DNA of 64,000 bases from Lycorma delicatula (lineage: Eukaryota > Arthropoda > Insecta > Hemiptera > Fulgoridae), in contig NC_134456.1 of the NCBI RefSeq assembly GCF_047948215.1, positions 194,973,034 to 195,037,033 of the forward strand, read 5' to 3'. Numbering within the stretch: position 1 is the first letter of the stretch; each line of letters begins with the position of its first letter. Under the pieces are notes generated by a model. That model searched no databases, had not been told where the DNA came from, and saw nothing but the letters and a program-made list of their open reading frames with translations. This document shows positions 1 to 10,925 of the stretch, piece after piece. The position numbers were made by a program, and so were the translations under genes.

Positions 1-26
1 AGGGCGAAGCCGCGACTGGGATACAA
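1..26. repeat. GC-rich tail of an interspersed repeat, cut by the window edge
   Basis: The first bases read gggcgaagccgcgactggg, much richer in GC than what follows. A related phrase, gggcgggcgaagcgagtcctg, ends the repeat at about 32.6-33.0 kb. Phrases of this kind are common at the ends of Helitron-like or other non-coding arthropod repeats. Only the edge is visible, so the class is an inference. Confidence 0.3.
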
Positions 27-70
27 GAATTTATATAAAACAGTAATAATAATACTATAGTATAGTACAG

Positions 71-340
71 CAGTTTTTCTCAACCACTCGTCCAAGAGAT
101 AATGCTACCGAATCTGTTACGTAAATTGTTGGAACCTAAGTTTTTTTTTGTAATAAAGTATTTTATAAGCTAATCTTTTTTCTTATTTTTCTCAAATTTA
201 CTCATAATTACGTTTTAGTCTGATTAAAAACAAAACTAGTCCAATTAAAAAAAGAATATTCATTGTTCAATGGATTATTTTTTATCGCTACCCATTAACG
301 AATTTAATATACATATCTATTGGTACATTGAACCAGGGGG
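71..340 (+). mobile_element. hAT 5' end fragment
   Basis: The segment opens with cagtttttctcaaccac and continues with aatgctacc about 30 bases in. This matches the left end of the hAT element at 5160 (caatgtttctaaaccac, then aatgctacc at the same distance). Similarity beyond base 115 is patchy, with a possible echo near 320 (tattggtacattgaa). No transposase follows, so this is either a 5' end fragment or the edge of an internally deleted copy. The right boundary is uncertain. Confidence 0.55.
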
Positions 341-1630
341 AAGTACAAGCTTGGCTGTGAACGGCAGGTGCTTATTATGATACACATTTCACTATTCTAT
401 CTATAACATTATACGTCTACATAAAAATGTTTTTCATAAGTAAATTTTTTTAGTAATAAATTAAAATATTTGAATAAATGAAGATAATTTTTTTTTGTTC
501 AGCTATTTATAAACTTTATCTCAAGTTTACTGTAGATTTATTTCATTTATATATTTTTACATATTTATTTTGAATAATAGTAATCAAAAAAATTTTATTT
601 TAAAAGTTATCGGTGTAAAAGCAATTAATATATTAGTGCAGTTTTATTCTTTATTTTAAATACTTTGTTTACTGGTTTTTATTTCTTGAAGAAAAACAAA
701 TTAATATTTGAGGGATACGTCCACTCCTTCCTGTTAAAACACACCTGGTATCCACATTCATTTGACAGGAAAGCCCCTACGTGTGAGTTCCTGCTTGTGT
801 AAATGTTACTGCACTTCATAGTGTAAGTATGTACGATACTCTCCCGTCTCGCGACCCTGTGGTACTTAGTGTAATTTTAAGGATTTATTAGTGAAATGTG
901 TTAATCTACGTGTACAAGACGAGCGAGCGCGAACCTACCCTGTAGTACTACCCTTTTTTCTGTCCCTTCCCACCACTTCCAAAATGCACGCTTAAAATGA
1001 TCAATTTATGATCTAGATTAAAACCCCACCCATCGACGCGAATCGATGTCGGTGTACATTGAAACGTGATTGATCTACCTACAACAGAAATGAGAGTTAA
1101 CGCGAGCCTATTTACGTGCACTTCATAAAAAGATCAGACTTATATAGCGTCAAAAATCCCCACCCGTCTTCACGAGACTAACTTGTTTGTGTTGTGTTTT
1201 TGGCATAATAACAGGATCGGAAGGGAGGTATCCTCTGTAAAATCAATTTAAGATTCACTCCAAAGACAGAGAAGCAAATGTACGTATGACATCTGTAACT
1301 CCTATTAGATAAATAAATGAGAATTTATTAATAATGTTTCTGTAGCAACAAAATTAATCTATTTTTATTTGATTTTTTTTTATTGTTCAAGAATTTTTTT
1401 GATAGTTTTATTTCGATGAGTTGTATAAGAATTAGTAATTAGTCAGTTCAGTACGTTGTTTTGTCAAACCAAAATCAGAATTAGTATTAACATATTAATA
1501 ATTCTTTTAATTTCACATATTAAAGTAAAAGTAAATTACTGCTATTCTCCTCAATTTTAAAAGAGATGGCTTCTGTGAGTACGCGCATGAACAACGTACG
1601 TTTATGTGTAATCGCCCACACCCCTTCGCG
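340..1630. other. No gene seen; includes a GC-richer island at 700-1250
   Basis: Mostly AT-rich with poly-T runs. Between about 700 and 1250 the base composition is visibly more even, with stretches such as cgagcgagcgcgaacctacc and cccgtctcgcgaccctgtgg. No open frame or recognised domain lies there. It could be a decayed LTR or other repeat, or a non-coding exon; nothing decides between these. Confidence 0.4.
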
Positions 1631-1638
1631 CGCGCGTG

Positions 1639-1639
1639 A

Positions 1640-1703
<64 letters not shown>

Positions 1704-1717
1704 ACTGTTTTTTCTTA

Positions 1718-1762
<45 letters not shown>
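1639..1762. repeat. AC/AT compound microsatellite
   Basis: A run of AC dinucleotides passes into AT dinucleotides, then a short unique stretch, then a second TA run ending at 1762. The unique flanks (cttaatg and cattaag) are inverted copies, so the second TA block sits inside a potential hairpin. The reading frame across it encodes only IYIY and VCVC repeats and is not a gene. Confidence 0.9.
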
Positions 1763-1765
<3 letters not shown>

Positions 1766-2339
1766 TAAGAATAAGAAAATAAGTTTTTTCTATTAATTGC
1801 ATTGCAAAAAAAATCACCCAAGTTATTTACCCAAGCATATTTTTACATGGTTAATTTAACACTGATAAAACCCTTTATTTTAAGCTAAAAAATAATGGAC
1901 CAATTCATCTCGTATCATTCTGAACAAGAAAATTAAATTGCAGTAGCACAATTATTTCATAAATTATCGTGAATAAATGAGCTTAGTTTAATCTTTAGTG
2001 TCCTGTAAGGGTACTCGGGCTCTTACAAAGGTATAAAATAAAGATATATTCTTTCTTTCGTTTCGTAGTTTTTATGAAATTTTTTTCTGGTTTAAACGTT
2101 AAAGTATAATCCAAAATGGATGGTTTTGCATTTATTATTATTAACAATATTTTTGGTTTTCGCTTGTTACGGCAGAATTTAAATTCGTAATTAAAAATAA
2201 AAAAAAGTTCATAATAAAGCGCGTGAAATCGTCAATAATACTTAAAATTTAATAAAGAAAGTATTTTAAGAAATGGGGATCTGAAAAATTAACTCGCGAT
2301 CATCTTACTCAGTCAGTGGAGGTTAACGATAATGCACGA

Positions 2340-2800
2340 TATCATAACTCACTAGCTGATAAAACTCCGAATTCTGACTAAAAAAAATCTGATGACAGTT
2401 TTTAAACCGGTTCAGCCTACCATCGCTACAAACAAGCCCTTTGCATTCTAGTTAGTCAGAAAATTTTTCCGTCTGAACTTTAAAAATGTGTTCATTTATA
2501 GGAACGTTTTCACTTTTCTTCGCTTTGAACCACGTAAGAAGAGCTTCTTCCAAATCATTTTTTCAGTCTTATCTTCTTTAACTGAGACTAATTTTTCCGT
2601 AAGTTACCCTTAGTTTATCTTAGCTCTTCCAAACCGTCGAGAGGTGGAAGTAGAAAGCCCATGAGTTTTACATACGTTAGAATTAGATTGCCAGCTTTCT
2701 AATTCCTCAATTGTTTTTAATTTGCGGCAAGAATTTCCGTTTAAGCGCCCGAGATTACCTCTGTAAAGTAAAAATTTATCAAAAATACTACAAAACGCTC
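2340..2800 (-). pseudogene. pogo/Tigger-type transposase relic (N-terminal DNA-binding part)
   Basis: Read on the minus strand, fragments in different frames follow the order of a pogo/Tigger (CENP-B-like) transposase. A first helix-turn-helix part contains KTIEELES (about 2695-2720) and NVCKTHGLSTST (about 2645-2680). A second CENP-B-type part reads LEEALLTWFKAKKSENVPIN (about 2500-2556) and ends in CSDGRLNRFKNCHQI (about 2390-2425). The second part carries an in-frame stop and lies in a different frame from the first. No DDE catalytic domain follows at lower coordinates. It is a dead, 3'-truncated relic. Assignment rests on motif order and spacing known for the family and has not been checked by search. 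Confidence 0.65.
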
Positions 2801-2959
2801 GCTGAAAATTCATTGACTTCTGCTCGAGTTAAACACACGAATTACTGTACAAAGCAGCGACTACCTGAACTTGACTGTACTCGCACTTTCCAACGCCATA
2901 CTATCTGCATAAACTTCATTCTGGAATTCTTGGATTCTGGAATTTTCCAGAATCCAGAA

Positions 2960-3735
2960 ATAGGCAGTTCAAAATTATACATGGCTTACTACTCCATCGG
3001 GTTGTTTCTTATTACCCACTTTCACTTATGAAGAGTTCATTGCCTCCCTAATCTAACTGAACAACGTCGTTATAACATTCAATATTACAAATATACAGTA
3101 CTAATGATTTTAACAATTAATTTCTGTACTTGTATTTTAATATCATACACGTTTTTAATTATTTAGGGAACAAATTTATTATTTTAAAGAAAATAATTTG
3201 TTCGTTACAACCGACTTCTAACCTGGTTAAAGCAAACTTTAATATGCATTAATAATATTGGAAACCAACCAATTTTTTTATTTATGCTAGTTACAACCGG
3301 ATTCTCGTTTCTAAGGACCTCGTTGTAATCGACTTCTAGTGTATTTAATTATAAAAAATCTATTTTTCCACTTACTATTATACTTTTCCAAACTCTTATT
3401 GCTTTAACAATGATCTCTGCTTCTTCATAAGGAATATGTAGAAATTTAGATTAAAAGAATAATTTTAAAAATGCTTGCGAAATTCTGTTTAAGAAGATCG
3501 ACTTTTCGTTATTCTATTTTGTTTCCTTTTGTAAACGTATCGACTCATTTAAATCTAAAATTTTACAAAAAATGCCTTTGATCCATAAATATTTACACTT
3601 CAAAAAAGCACTACTATAATAAGAAACAAATTTCAACTCACTACTGCATAAGTGTGTATGAAAAATAGATTACTATACAGTCAACATAATTTCAATTTTT
3701 TTTATCTTAAATTGATCGTAAATCAAGAACTATTC
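2960..3735. other. No gene seen
   Basis: AT-rich sequence without a credible reading frame. A small imperfect inverted repeat (ggattctggaa / ttccagaatcc, 2932-2956) sits at its left edge. Confidence 0.4.
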
Positions 3736-3912
3736 AACCAATATTCAAAAAATTCTCACATGCACAACTTCAGATACACTAATACAGCATACCTAAATTT
3801 CAATGAAATTGAAAGAATAGTTTTGGAGATTTTCTTGCCACAAAATCCACCGATTAAGAAGAAAGTAGTAGAAATTATAACAAAGAGGAATCCAAAAAGG
3901 GGCTAAAAGAAA
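3736..3912 (+). repeat. Interspersed repeat X, copy 1, left part
   Basis: Shares a block with copies at 14.1, 51.7 and 63.8 kb, including acttcagatacac and catacctaaatttcaatgaa. This copy breaks off near 3912, and the expected continuation (a gaaaccc phrase, then atggtattttggtacttctc) resumes at about 4857. The 84-codon frame over this stretch follows the repeat and is not a gene. The family class is unknown. Confidence 0.7.
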
Positions 3913-4102
3913 CCCTTTTATTAAAGCTAACAGGTCAATTTAAAATCCTCCTTTGTAATACAGCCCGCTGACACATCTAAACAGATGTTGTTCCGTGAGA
4001 AGAGTTACAGGACCCAGGTTAGGAATGCATGAAAATGAAAGGGCTCGGTCGATCGTTCTCACACTCAGCTGGGTTCAGATCCTGAAGGTAAAGAGGATAG
4101 AG

Positions 4103-4138
4103 TATAAATACTCCGGGGAAGACCAGTTGACAATCAGT
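4103..4138 (+). promoter_or_regulatory. TATA box plus TCAGT initiator
   Basis: Tataaata at 4103-4110 is followed by tcagt at 4134-4138. Spacing from the TATA start to the initiator A is about 33 bases, the usual geometry for an RNA polymerase II core promoter in arthropods. The initiator phrase is repeated about 27 bases downstream. It probably belongs to the LTR-like unit around it. Activity is an inference. Confidence 0.4.
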
Positions 4139-4635
4139 CTGCAAGATGTGAGTCTGTGAAATCAGTCTGCAAGGAGAGTCTACGAGAGGGTGCTACGATA
4201 GAGTTCTAAGCGAGAAGTGATTATGAGTTTGAAGCGAAAGTATTCCGCGAGGAGGTCAGTGAAGAAGCAAATTTCTAGTGTGAACTAAGTTCAACGCGAT
4301 TAAGGTGACGTCAGTAATTCCAGTGTGGACAGCACATGAAAACAAGAAATGGTTGGGTGAATTATTGTTAGATTATAAGTGAGAGAGATAATGTACTAAA
4401 TTTCATCCATAAAGTGTTAGGGCAGTTTTATTTGTGAACAGCAAAGATATTTGCAGTTATAGAACTTTATACTTGTCATATATTGTACTATTGTTGTTAA
4501 TACAAGCCTACTAGTTAAAAGTGTTAAGACTAGCGGTCATGGTTATGCCTTTTGTCAATGAGACTGAATTATATTTAACTACGTATAAATAAATACGGAG
4601 AATTACTTTAAATTCTATTTTGTATGTAATCACTG

Positions 4636-4639
<4 letters not shown>

Positions 4640-4668
<29 letters not shown>

Positions 4669-4698
4669 GTTTGCGGTTGTAATATCAACCGCAATCAA

Positions 4699-4725
<27 letters not shown>
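4640..4725. repeat. Inverted AAT/ATT microsatellite pair
   Basis: An ATT run ends in ttgcggttg (4671-4679). After a 6-base spacer come caaccgcaa and an AAT run. The two 40-base arms are nearly complementary, so the microsatellite and its flank have been copied in inverted orientation. Confidence 0.8.
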
Positions 4726-4735
<10 letters not shown>

Positions 4736-4856
4736 GATCTGTCTTGTTTTACATATGTTCTTAAACTAATAAATTGTAATTATATAAACATTTTCAATTA
4801 TCAATCTGTCAATATCCTGATCGAGCCACGAACACGCAACAATATATACAATATAA

Positions 4857-5010
4857 GGAAACCCGATTCTAAGTAAATGGTATTTTGGTACTTCTCATGC
4901 CTTAAAACGTACAGAAAATTCATTTTCATCCCCAACTCCATCCATGCGGCCGAATGTAACGCCGTAATTTTCATCGAAAAATCAGTAAAATTTTAAATGT
5001 AAGCAACTAC
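4857..5010 (+). repeat. Interspersed repeat X, copy 1, right part
   Basis: Resumes repeat X with gaaaccc, then ggtacttctcatgcc, aaaacgtacagaaaattc and a run close to cttcgaaaaatcagtaaaa. The same order is seen in the uninterrupted copies at 14.1 and 63.8 kb. Confidence 0.65.
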
Positions 5011-6310
5011 AAAAAATAATTAAAAAAATAATAAGGCAGTAAGTAGTAAATAAATCAGTAAAATAATGTAACTATATTCTGCTGCTAGGTTGCAGTTTGT
5101 TGACTATTTTATTACACTGCAATTATTATATTTACAATAAAAGAAGTGTTAAGGGCAAGCAATGTTTCTAAACCACCGGTCTACAAGACAATGCTACCAG
5201 TCCCTGAACAAATCAGCAGACAAAAAAAAAAAATTAAAATTATGAGAAAAAATGAACACTAAAAAACGGTAACACTGAAAACGGTAATAAAACATTTATA
5301 AATTTAATAATGTTCTGTACGTATACATTGGCGAATACTGGTACATGTTTAATTTATTGAATGCAATATATTCTTTGCCACAATCGGCAACTATAAACTA
5401 TCCCGCGACGCATGAAGTGTAGTAGCGGAAAATATCAAAACAACGTCACACTAAAGAGTGTGGCTTGGGCGGTACCTTTGTTTTACGACAGCTATTCTCA
5501 TGTTCAATTTATTGAAAACACTACATTTACAATTACATTCTTTACTTTACGCAGTCGACTACTAGTATTATAGTGAAGTGCTTTACGTTTAATTTTTGCA
5601 AAATACAAATTTTTATTCCCCTTAGAATGAGTAAAAAAAGACAAGGAATTTTATATAATTTTTCCGCGCTGAAAGTTCTACTCCGGGAATTAGAAATATA
5701 GAAAAATCAAGTGTCACAGAATTTGCAGTTTCATTGGAAACAGAAAACGAATGTCTACCAAACAAGAAAAATAAATCTGATTTCACAAGGCACCACAATA
5801 ATGAGTACTTGAAATACGGTTTATACTTTGGCCGGATTCTACGGAAGACGATGTACATCTAATAGGCATAATATGTAAGGAATTAAGAATAATGATACCA
5901 TGAAACCGTCAAAAACATTGCGACATTTAAAATCAAGACATCCCCGAACTAGAACAAAAATCACTGGTATATTTTTAACGATAAAAACAAGAATCTAATC
6001 TCCAAAAGAAAAAAGTAAAGAAACTTTTATTCAAAATAATTTTAATAGAAATGTTCATATTTAGTTGAGCTACGTATAGCCAAAACAAAAAAAAATAGTT
6101 CACAATCGGAGAAAATTTAATTAAACCGGTGTTAATTGATGTTTGCAACGAAATGTTTGGACCCTCAGCTGCAGATCAGATCAGATAAATTCCTCTTTCA
6201 AACGATAAGATTAGTCGTCGAACTGAAACTTTATCTGAAAATACTGAATACCAGTTAATAAAAAATATTAAAGAATTAAAAGCTAATTTGCTACCACCGG
6301 AAGCAAATCT

Positions 6311-6360
6311 AAAAGCTATTTTGCTCTGCTACTCGTAAGTAGCAGAGCAAAATAGCTTTT
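6311..6360. repeat. Perfect 23-bp hairpin inside the hAT relic
   Basis: Arms at 6311-6333 and 6338-6360 are perfectly complementary, with a cgta loop. The left arm starts aaaagctattttgctctgct. It lies where the hAT catalytic region should be. Confidence 0.95.
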
Positions 6361-6366
6361 TTTTTT

Positions 6367-6408
6367 AGAAGAATAGCTAATGTACCGTAGTATATTAGCT
6401 ATTCTTCT
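6367..6408. repeat. Second 19-bp hairpin inside the hAT relic
   Basis: Arms at 6367-6385 and 6390-6408 are complementary with one mismatch, again with a cgta loop. It starts six T residues after the end of the first hairpin. Confidence 0.93.
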
Positions 6409-7896
6409 GAAGAAATTAAAGAGGAATTATTATTTTGTAAGGATTTAGATTCCCACACGACAAGTTCCGAAATTTTTTATTCACTGAATTCGTATATAAT
6501 TAACCATTCTTTAAACTGAAAAAATTGTATTAGCCTGCGTATCGACGGAACAGCAAATATGATTTGGAAACGTTGCGGAGTAACAAAAAGGATTCAAGAA
6601 ATCGTTTCTCCTGACATATACATCGCCAGCACTTAACAGCTAGAAATACGTCACTTGAATTAAACGATGTTCTCCTGGAATCGACAAAAATTTTTAATTT
6701 CGTAAAGAAAAGAGATCTTAACTCTCGATTATTTGCCATTGTTTGTCAAGAGGTAGGAGAACACCAACATCTCTTACTTCATGCAGAAGTAAGAAGGCTC
6801 TCGCCAGGAAAATTGCTCACCAGACATACGAATTAAGGACGGAAGTGGGAATATTTTTGGTAGAAAAACAGTCTCCGTTATCAAAATATTTTTCCACTAC
6901 TCATTGGACTGCGAAATTGGCATATTTTAATGACATATTTTCTTACATAAACGACTTAAATTTAAGTTTGCAGAGAAGTATGACAATTACATTTAATTTG
7001 ACAAAACTGATGCGTTTAAAAAAAAGTTAAATTTTCTTTAAAAAAAAAAATTAAAGATAATAATCCTGATGTAGTTCTTAGTACGATTTTATTACTACAA
7101 AAAAAGGAGTTAATAGTTGATAACCGGAATGTAGTAATGAGTCGACATTTATACTCATTATATGATGGATTTGAAAAATATTTTCCCACAAACATAAACT
7201 TGCAGGAGATGAATTTATGGATAACTAATTCTTTTACTGAGAATAACTGCGATATTATAAATTTAAGTAATTAATAAATATTATTAGTAGTTATTAATTT
7301 ACGTCTCTAGAAACTGAGTTCAGACAACATTAAAGAACAAACTTTCAACTATGAATTTAATTAAATTTTGGATTGAAATAAAAAAGTAATATCCAAATTT
7401 ACATAACAAAGCCATGAAAATGCTACTTCTCTTTGCAACTACATATTTGTGCGAAGTTGGATTCTCAGCTATGACACTTACTAAAACCAAAACAAAAAAT
7501 CGTTTATCAATAAATTCATCTCTTCTAATAGATTTAGTAATTTACAACCCGACATTGAGACAATTGTGCAAAATGAGCAACAACAAATTTCTCACTACAT
7601 TTCATTATTTACAATTTGGAATACGATTTGTTTGCAGTTTTTATTTTTAAATAAAACAACCTATATTTATTTTTTGTTATTTATTTTCTGATTTTCATTC
7701 ATATATTGTTTTTTGTTTATAGATAGAAAGGATATAATTAATATTATGTACTCGTATATGTAAATTTAATTACTAGTAAAATAAAAATTGGTAAGTTTTT
7801 GTTCGTCAAAAAATCTAAGCTGAGGATCTGCCGGTCCCTGTATATTTTTGTATAATTTTACCGGTCCGTCATAAAAAAAAAGTTTGAGAAACATTG

Positions 7897-8480
7897 AAGT
7901 ATAGTACTAATACGTACATTTGATACACATATTTAATAAAAACAATATCGTACATGGGAAAATATTACGGAATTTGTAACACACATTTTAATACCTCAAA
8001 AAATTTAGCTCAAAATTATGTATTTAAAAAAGTAATATTACTTTAAAATCCCCGCCCCAAAAAACAGTTTCGGTTAAGTTAAATTTATAGAATAAGAAAT
8101 ACGCTGACAGACGTTTATATTCCTTTATAAAGTTTGTGTAAATCTGAAAATAAAAACAAAAAAATGATTTTCTTTGAAAAGAAATATAAACACGCTTAAG
8201 ACAAATCACAGCTAGTAATATGAACAGTTAAAAAGAAGATACTTTAATTAAACAAATTAACAAAAATCAAAAAGTCACATTTATATGGAACTAAGAACGA
8301 CTGTAGGTAATCTTGTCTTTCGGGGGAAAACTGAAAGTATACGCAACAGTTAATAGAATCGGAAGCACATGGAAATAGAAATAGATTATGGTGACACCAA
8401 CTTTACTGTAAATAAATTATAAAAGTGTAATCCTATTCAGAGGGAGAAAAAAACCTTAGAAAAGTACGAAAACAGAAACG
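7897..8480. other. No gene seen
   Basis: AT-rich. The frame at 8024-8209 on the minus strand has no recognisable domain and is probably chance. Confidence 0.4.
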
Positions 8481-9175
8481 CATTAATTATAAAATCGATT
8501 ACAAGAGCTGACAAGGAAGAAAACATCATCAGGTTCAACAAGATTCTAAACTCCTATGGTCTACGAAGGACGACCAATACAATAAGAAACGGGTCTCAAG
8601 GATGAGCAAAATCTCAAAAAACAACGTAATCCGAATAGGAGTTTTATACGCGACAGAATGCGTAGGTCTGAACCAACGGGAAACAAATAAACTGGAACTT
8701 GCTGAAAGATGGATAGTAAGGAAAATCCTAGGACCCAGAAAAACTAACGATGGTTGGAAATTAAGGAAGAATGAGGTAACTTACCCAAAGTTATACAGAA
8801 TCACGGAAGGAATACGTAAACGAAGACTGGTATTCTACTGGTCATCTGACAAGAATGCAAACAGACTTGCGACGAGAATTTTTGACAAGTGTAATGGCGA
8901 GAAGGCAAAATTTAAATAGTTCAAGCAGGTAAAGAGGACCTAACGGTAGCAAACATAAATGTGTCAGATTTAAAAGACAGAAGGGTGCTTAAGAAAAAAT
9001 CTTAGAATTGAAGAGATCCAGAAGGAGAAGAACAATTCGTTAATCAAAAGCGGTTGGAAGAAAGAAGGAAGCGGCACAGTGAAAGAATGAAGGAGTAATG
9101 GAAAACTAAAAAAACTAACAGCAAATGAACTATTCTATGTGGTCCTCAGCGACCAGTGTCGAAAAAAAACATTTC
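8480..9175 (+). pseudogene. LINE C-terminal and 3' end relic
   Basis: An open stretch (8602-8919, 105 codons) holds the post-reverse-transcriptase region typical of an insect non-LTR element. In order it shows VLYATECVGLNQRE, KLELAERWIVRKILGP, DGWKLRKNEVTYPKLYRITE and IRKRRLVFYWSSD. After a stop, broken frames continue with the family's usual tail (VKEDLTVANINVSDLKDRR, then a basic run ending HSERMKE near 9090). Gtggtcctcagcgacc (about 9140) resembles the 3' leader of the copy at 43.5 kb. The reverse-transcriptase core is absent or too decayed to see upstream. It is a 5'-truncated, dead insertion. Confidence 0.78.
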
Positions 9176-10735
9176 AAACAAGCAAAACGAAAATCTTATT
9201 CACAAATAATTCTCTAGTTCTCATACAACGAACGATATAAAAATTACTTAAAAATTTTGTAGGTCACTGTTTTATTTTTAAAATACATACTTCGTAGGTG
9301 GAATTAATAATACCGTAAAACTTTTATTAATATGAAGAATATACACATATAACAACATATCAAAGCCAAATTTATACGAAATTTAGGAACTTTAAAAGAG
9401 TTTTTGAAATTATAAAATACTGGGCTTGATAAGAGGCCAAAATTTGAATTAAGATCTTAACTTTAAAAAAAACGCAGAGCAAATGAATTAAATTATAATA
9501 AAACTACATAGATAAAACCAACAAAATTTACATTTTTAGCATGTTAAAATACCTAAAAACGAAAAATCTCAATTGTAGTCGGTGATAATAAATCTAAGTC
9601 AATATACTTATCGAAAGAGTAATAAATTATTTTTATTATGAAAAATAAAAAAAAGGGAAAAGCTATTATATGATTAATAATAGCAAGATTCTCTAGCACG
9701 AAAATACCTGTAACGGGGTCAGATGTAGTAAATAATAAAAAACTTTTTAAATATGTATTTTTTTTATTGGCTTGTACCCAACGTCAGTCATGTCAGAGTA
9801 CAACGATTTAATGTCTTATTCATGATTAAATTTAAGATCAATCTTTAACTTCTGTTTTTAATTTAATTGTAAATCACGCGCGCACACACACACACATTTG
9901 GATTTTAAAAAAAGGTCTTCCAATTTATTTTAATTAATCTTGTTAATATTTTTTTTATAGTATATAGAATATTATAAGTGAACGTAATATTTTACAATCA
10001 CTTTTAATAAATTATACTCATTTTTAATTTTTTAATAATTCTTCATTATACACAGTTATACAAATAAAAATATAATACGTTTTGAAATCCATTTTTACTT
10101 TATTACACCCTATTTAAATAGTTTGAAATATTGACTTATTGGCTGGTAGAATAAGACACAAACAGCACCCTTTAATGTTTTATTCAAATTAATTATAAGA
10201 CTATATTGTCAGATTCATGATTGAGAAGAATCATTTGATACCTAATTTACGAAAATCTACTGTTCAAGATGTACAATGGAAAACAATCATACAAATAAAC
10301 AACAAAACATATTACCCAAATACTGCACTTAACCTACCTGTAGAGTAATCGAGTAAAAAATACAATTGCATCTGTTCCACAGTCTTTTTTTTATAGATTC
10401 CAACAAAATTTTATCGTACGCTATATTTAATCCAATGTCCCACTGCTCAATAAAATTAGATTTGAAAACAACAAGTTTCATTCAGTAAACGAATAAAACA
10501 TAAAAAAGGAAAACAAGTATTATCTATGTGCACATAAAAGAAAAAGGGAACCAAATTGTAATTAATATACATCGTAGCAAAGTACACGTTTAAACCGTAA
10601 TTTTATTTAAAGAAAAAAACTTAATTCACGGTAAACATTTTAAAAGTAATTTTAACAAAAAAAAATAACAATAGCTGATGTATGGAGTCGTTTAGCAAAC
10701 TCTTTATCATTAAGGTCGTCGGTATATCATAAAAG
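9176..10735. other. No gene seen; AC microsatellite at 9877-9896
   Basis: AT-rich and without credible coding potential. A short gcgcgcacacacacaca run lies near 9877-9896. Confidence 0.4.
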
Positions 10736-10739
10736 TAGA

Positions 10740-10919
10740 AGACAGGATGGAAAGCGAGCGAGAGGGGACGACAAACAGAAAGAGTATCAGATATCCAGCC
10801 GGCATTGCACTCGCTGTACAAATAACGCAGATGTCATCAATGCACCGGAGCAAAATACTCTAGAAAAGTCAATGTTGTTCAAGTCATTAGTTCAGCTGCC
10901 CTAAAATAGGCAATAAAAG
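10740..10919 (+). other. GA/GC-richer island ending in a splice-donor-like site
   Basis: The island begins with a GA-rich run (ggaaagcgagcgagagggga). It is clearly less AT-rich than its flanks and ends at aaaag followed by gtgagt at 10920-10925, a strong match to a 5' splice site on the plus strand. It might be a non-coding first exon. No coding frame or acceptor partner is visible. Confidence 0.2.
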
Positions 10920-10925
10920 GTGAGT

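Larger units (their letters stand above)
3915..4856 (+). mobile_element. Insert that splits repeat X; contains a possible solo LTR or promoter unit
   Basis: About 940 bases separate the two halves of repeat X, with gaaaccc at both junctions (3908-3914 and 4858-4864). From about 3984 to 4640 the insert is GC-richer than its surroundings. It carries a TATA box (tataaata, 4103-4110) about 33 bases before an arthropod-type initiator (tcagt, 4134-4138), and a polyadenylation-like signal (aataaata) near 4587. The phrase aatcagtctgcaag occurs twice (near 4132 and 4159). That order fits a solo LTR of a retrotransposon, but no paired LTR or pol gene is present. A decayed host promoter or a different element is possible. 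Confidence 0.4.
5627..7650 (+). pseudogene. hAT transposase relic (ZBED5/SCAND3-like group)
   Basis: A start near 5627 leads to a BED-type zinc-finger stretch with MKPSKTLRHLKSRHP near 5900-5945. This is followed by KPVLIDVCNEMFGPSA near 6124-6171 and EEIKEELLFCKDL near 6411-6449, then a stretch containing RDLNSRLF near 6710-6735. HAEVRRLSPGKLLTRHTNLR follows near 6780-6840, then LAYFNDIFSYINDLNLSLQ (about 6917-6973). The C-terminal hAT dimerisation region reads [15 protein letters not shown] (about 7432-7476). These blocks lie in several frames with stops between them. The segment that should hold the first catalytic aspartate is missing, and two hairpins occupy its place (6311-6408). The family transposase is a nuclear DNA recombinase; this copy cannot make one. 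Some domesticated host proteins resemble this group, but the stops exclude that here. Confidence 0.88.
5160..7896 (+). mobile_element. Nearly full-length, inactive hAT transposon
   Basis: The left end reads caatgtttctaaacc (5160-5174) and the right end gtttgagaaacattg (7882-7896), which are inverted copies with one mismatch. Close to the ends, ccggtc (5176) and ccggtcc (7861) occur as subterminal words. The 2.7 kb between them encode a broken hAT transposase in the expected order. The 8-bp flanks (agggcaag and aagtatag) agree at only 4 of 8 positions, so the target duplication has decayed or the ends are slightly off. A second left end of the same family lies at base 71. Confidence 0.85.

Noticed and set aside
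1602..1817. 71-codon minus-strand frame rich in IYIY and VCVC
   Set aside because: It is the translation of the AC/AT microsatellite.
2711..3031. 106-codon plus-strand frame
   Set aside because: It overlaps the antisense of the pogo-like relic and shows no domain or codon signal.
3652..3906. 84-codon plus-strand frame
   Set aside because: Its sequence follows repeat X, which is non-coding in its other copies.
5627..7650. A domesticated ZBED-like host gene
   Set aside because: Many stops and frameshifts, loss of the catalytic segment, and recognisable transposon ends show a dead transposon.
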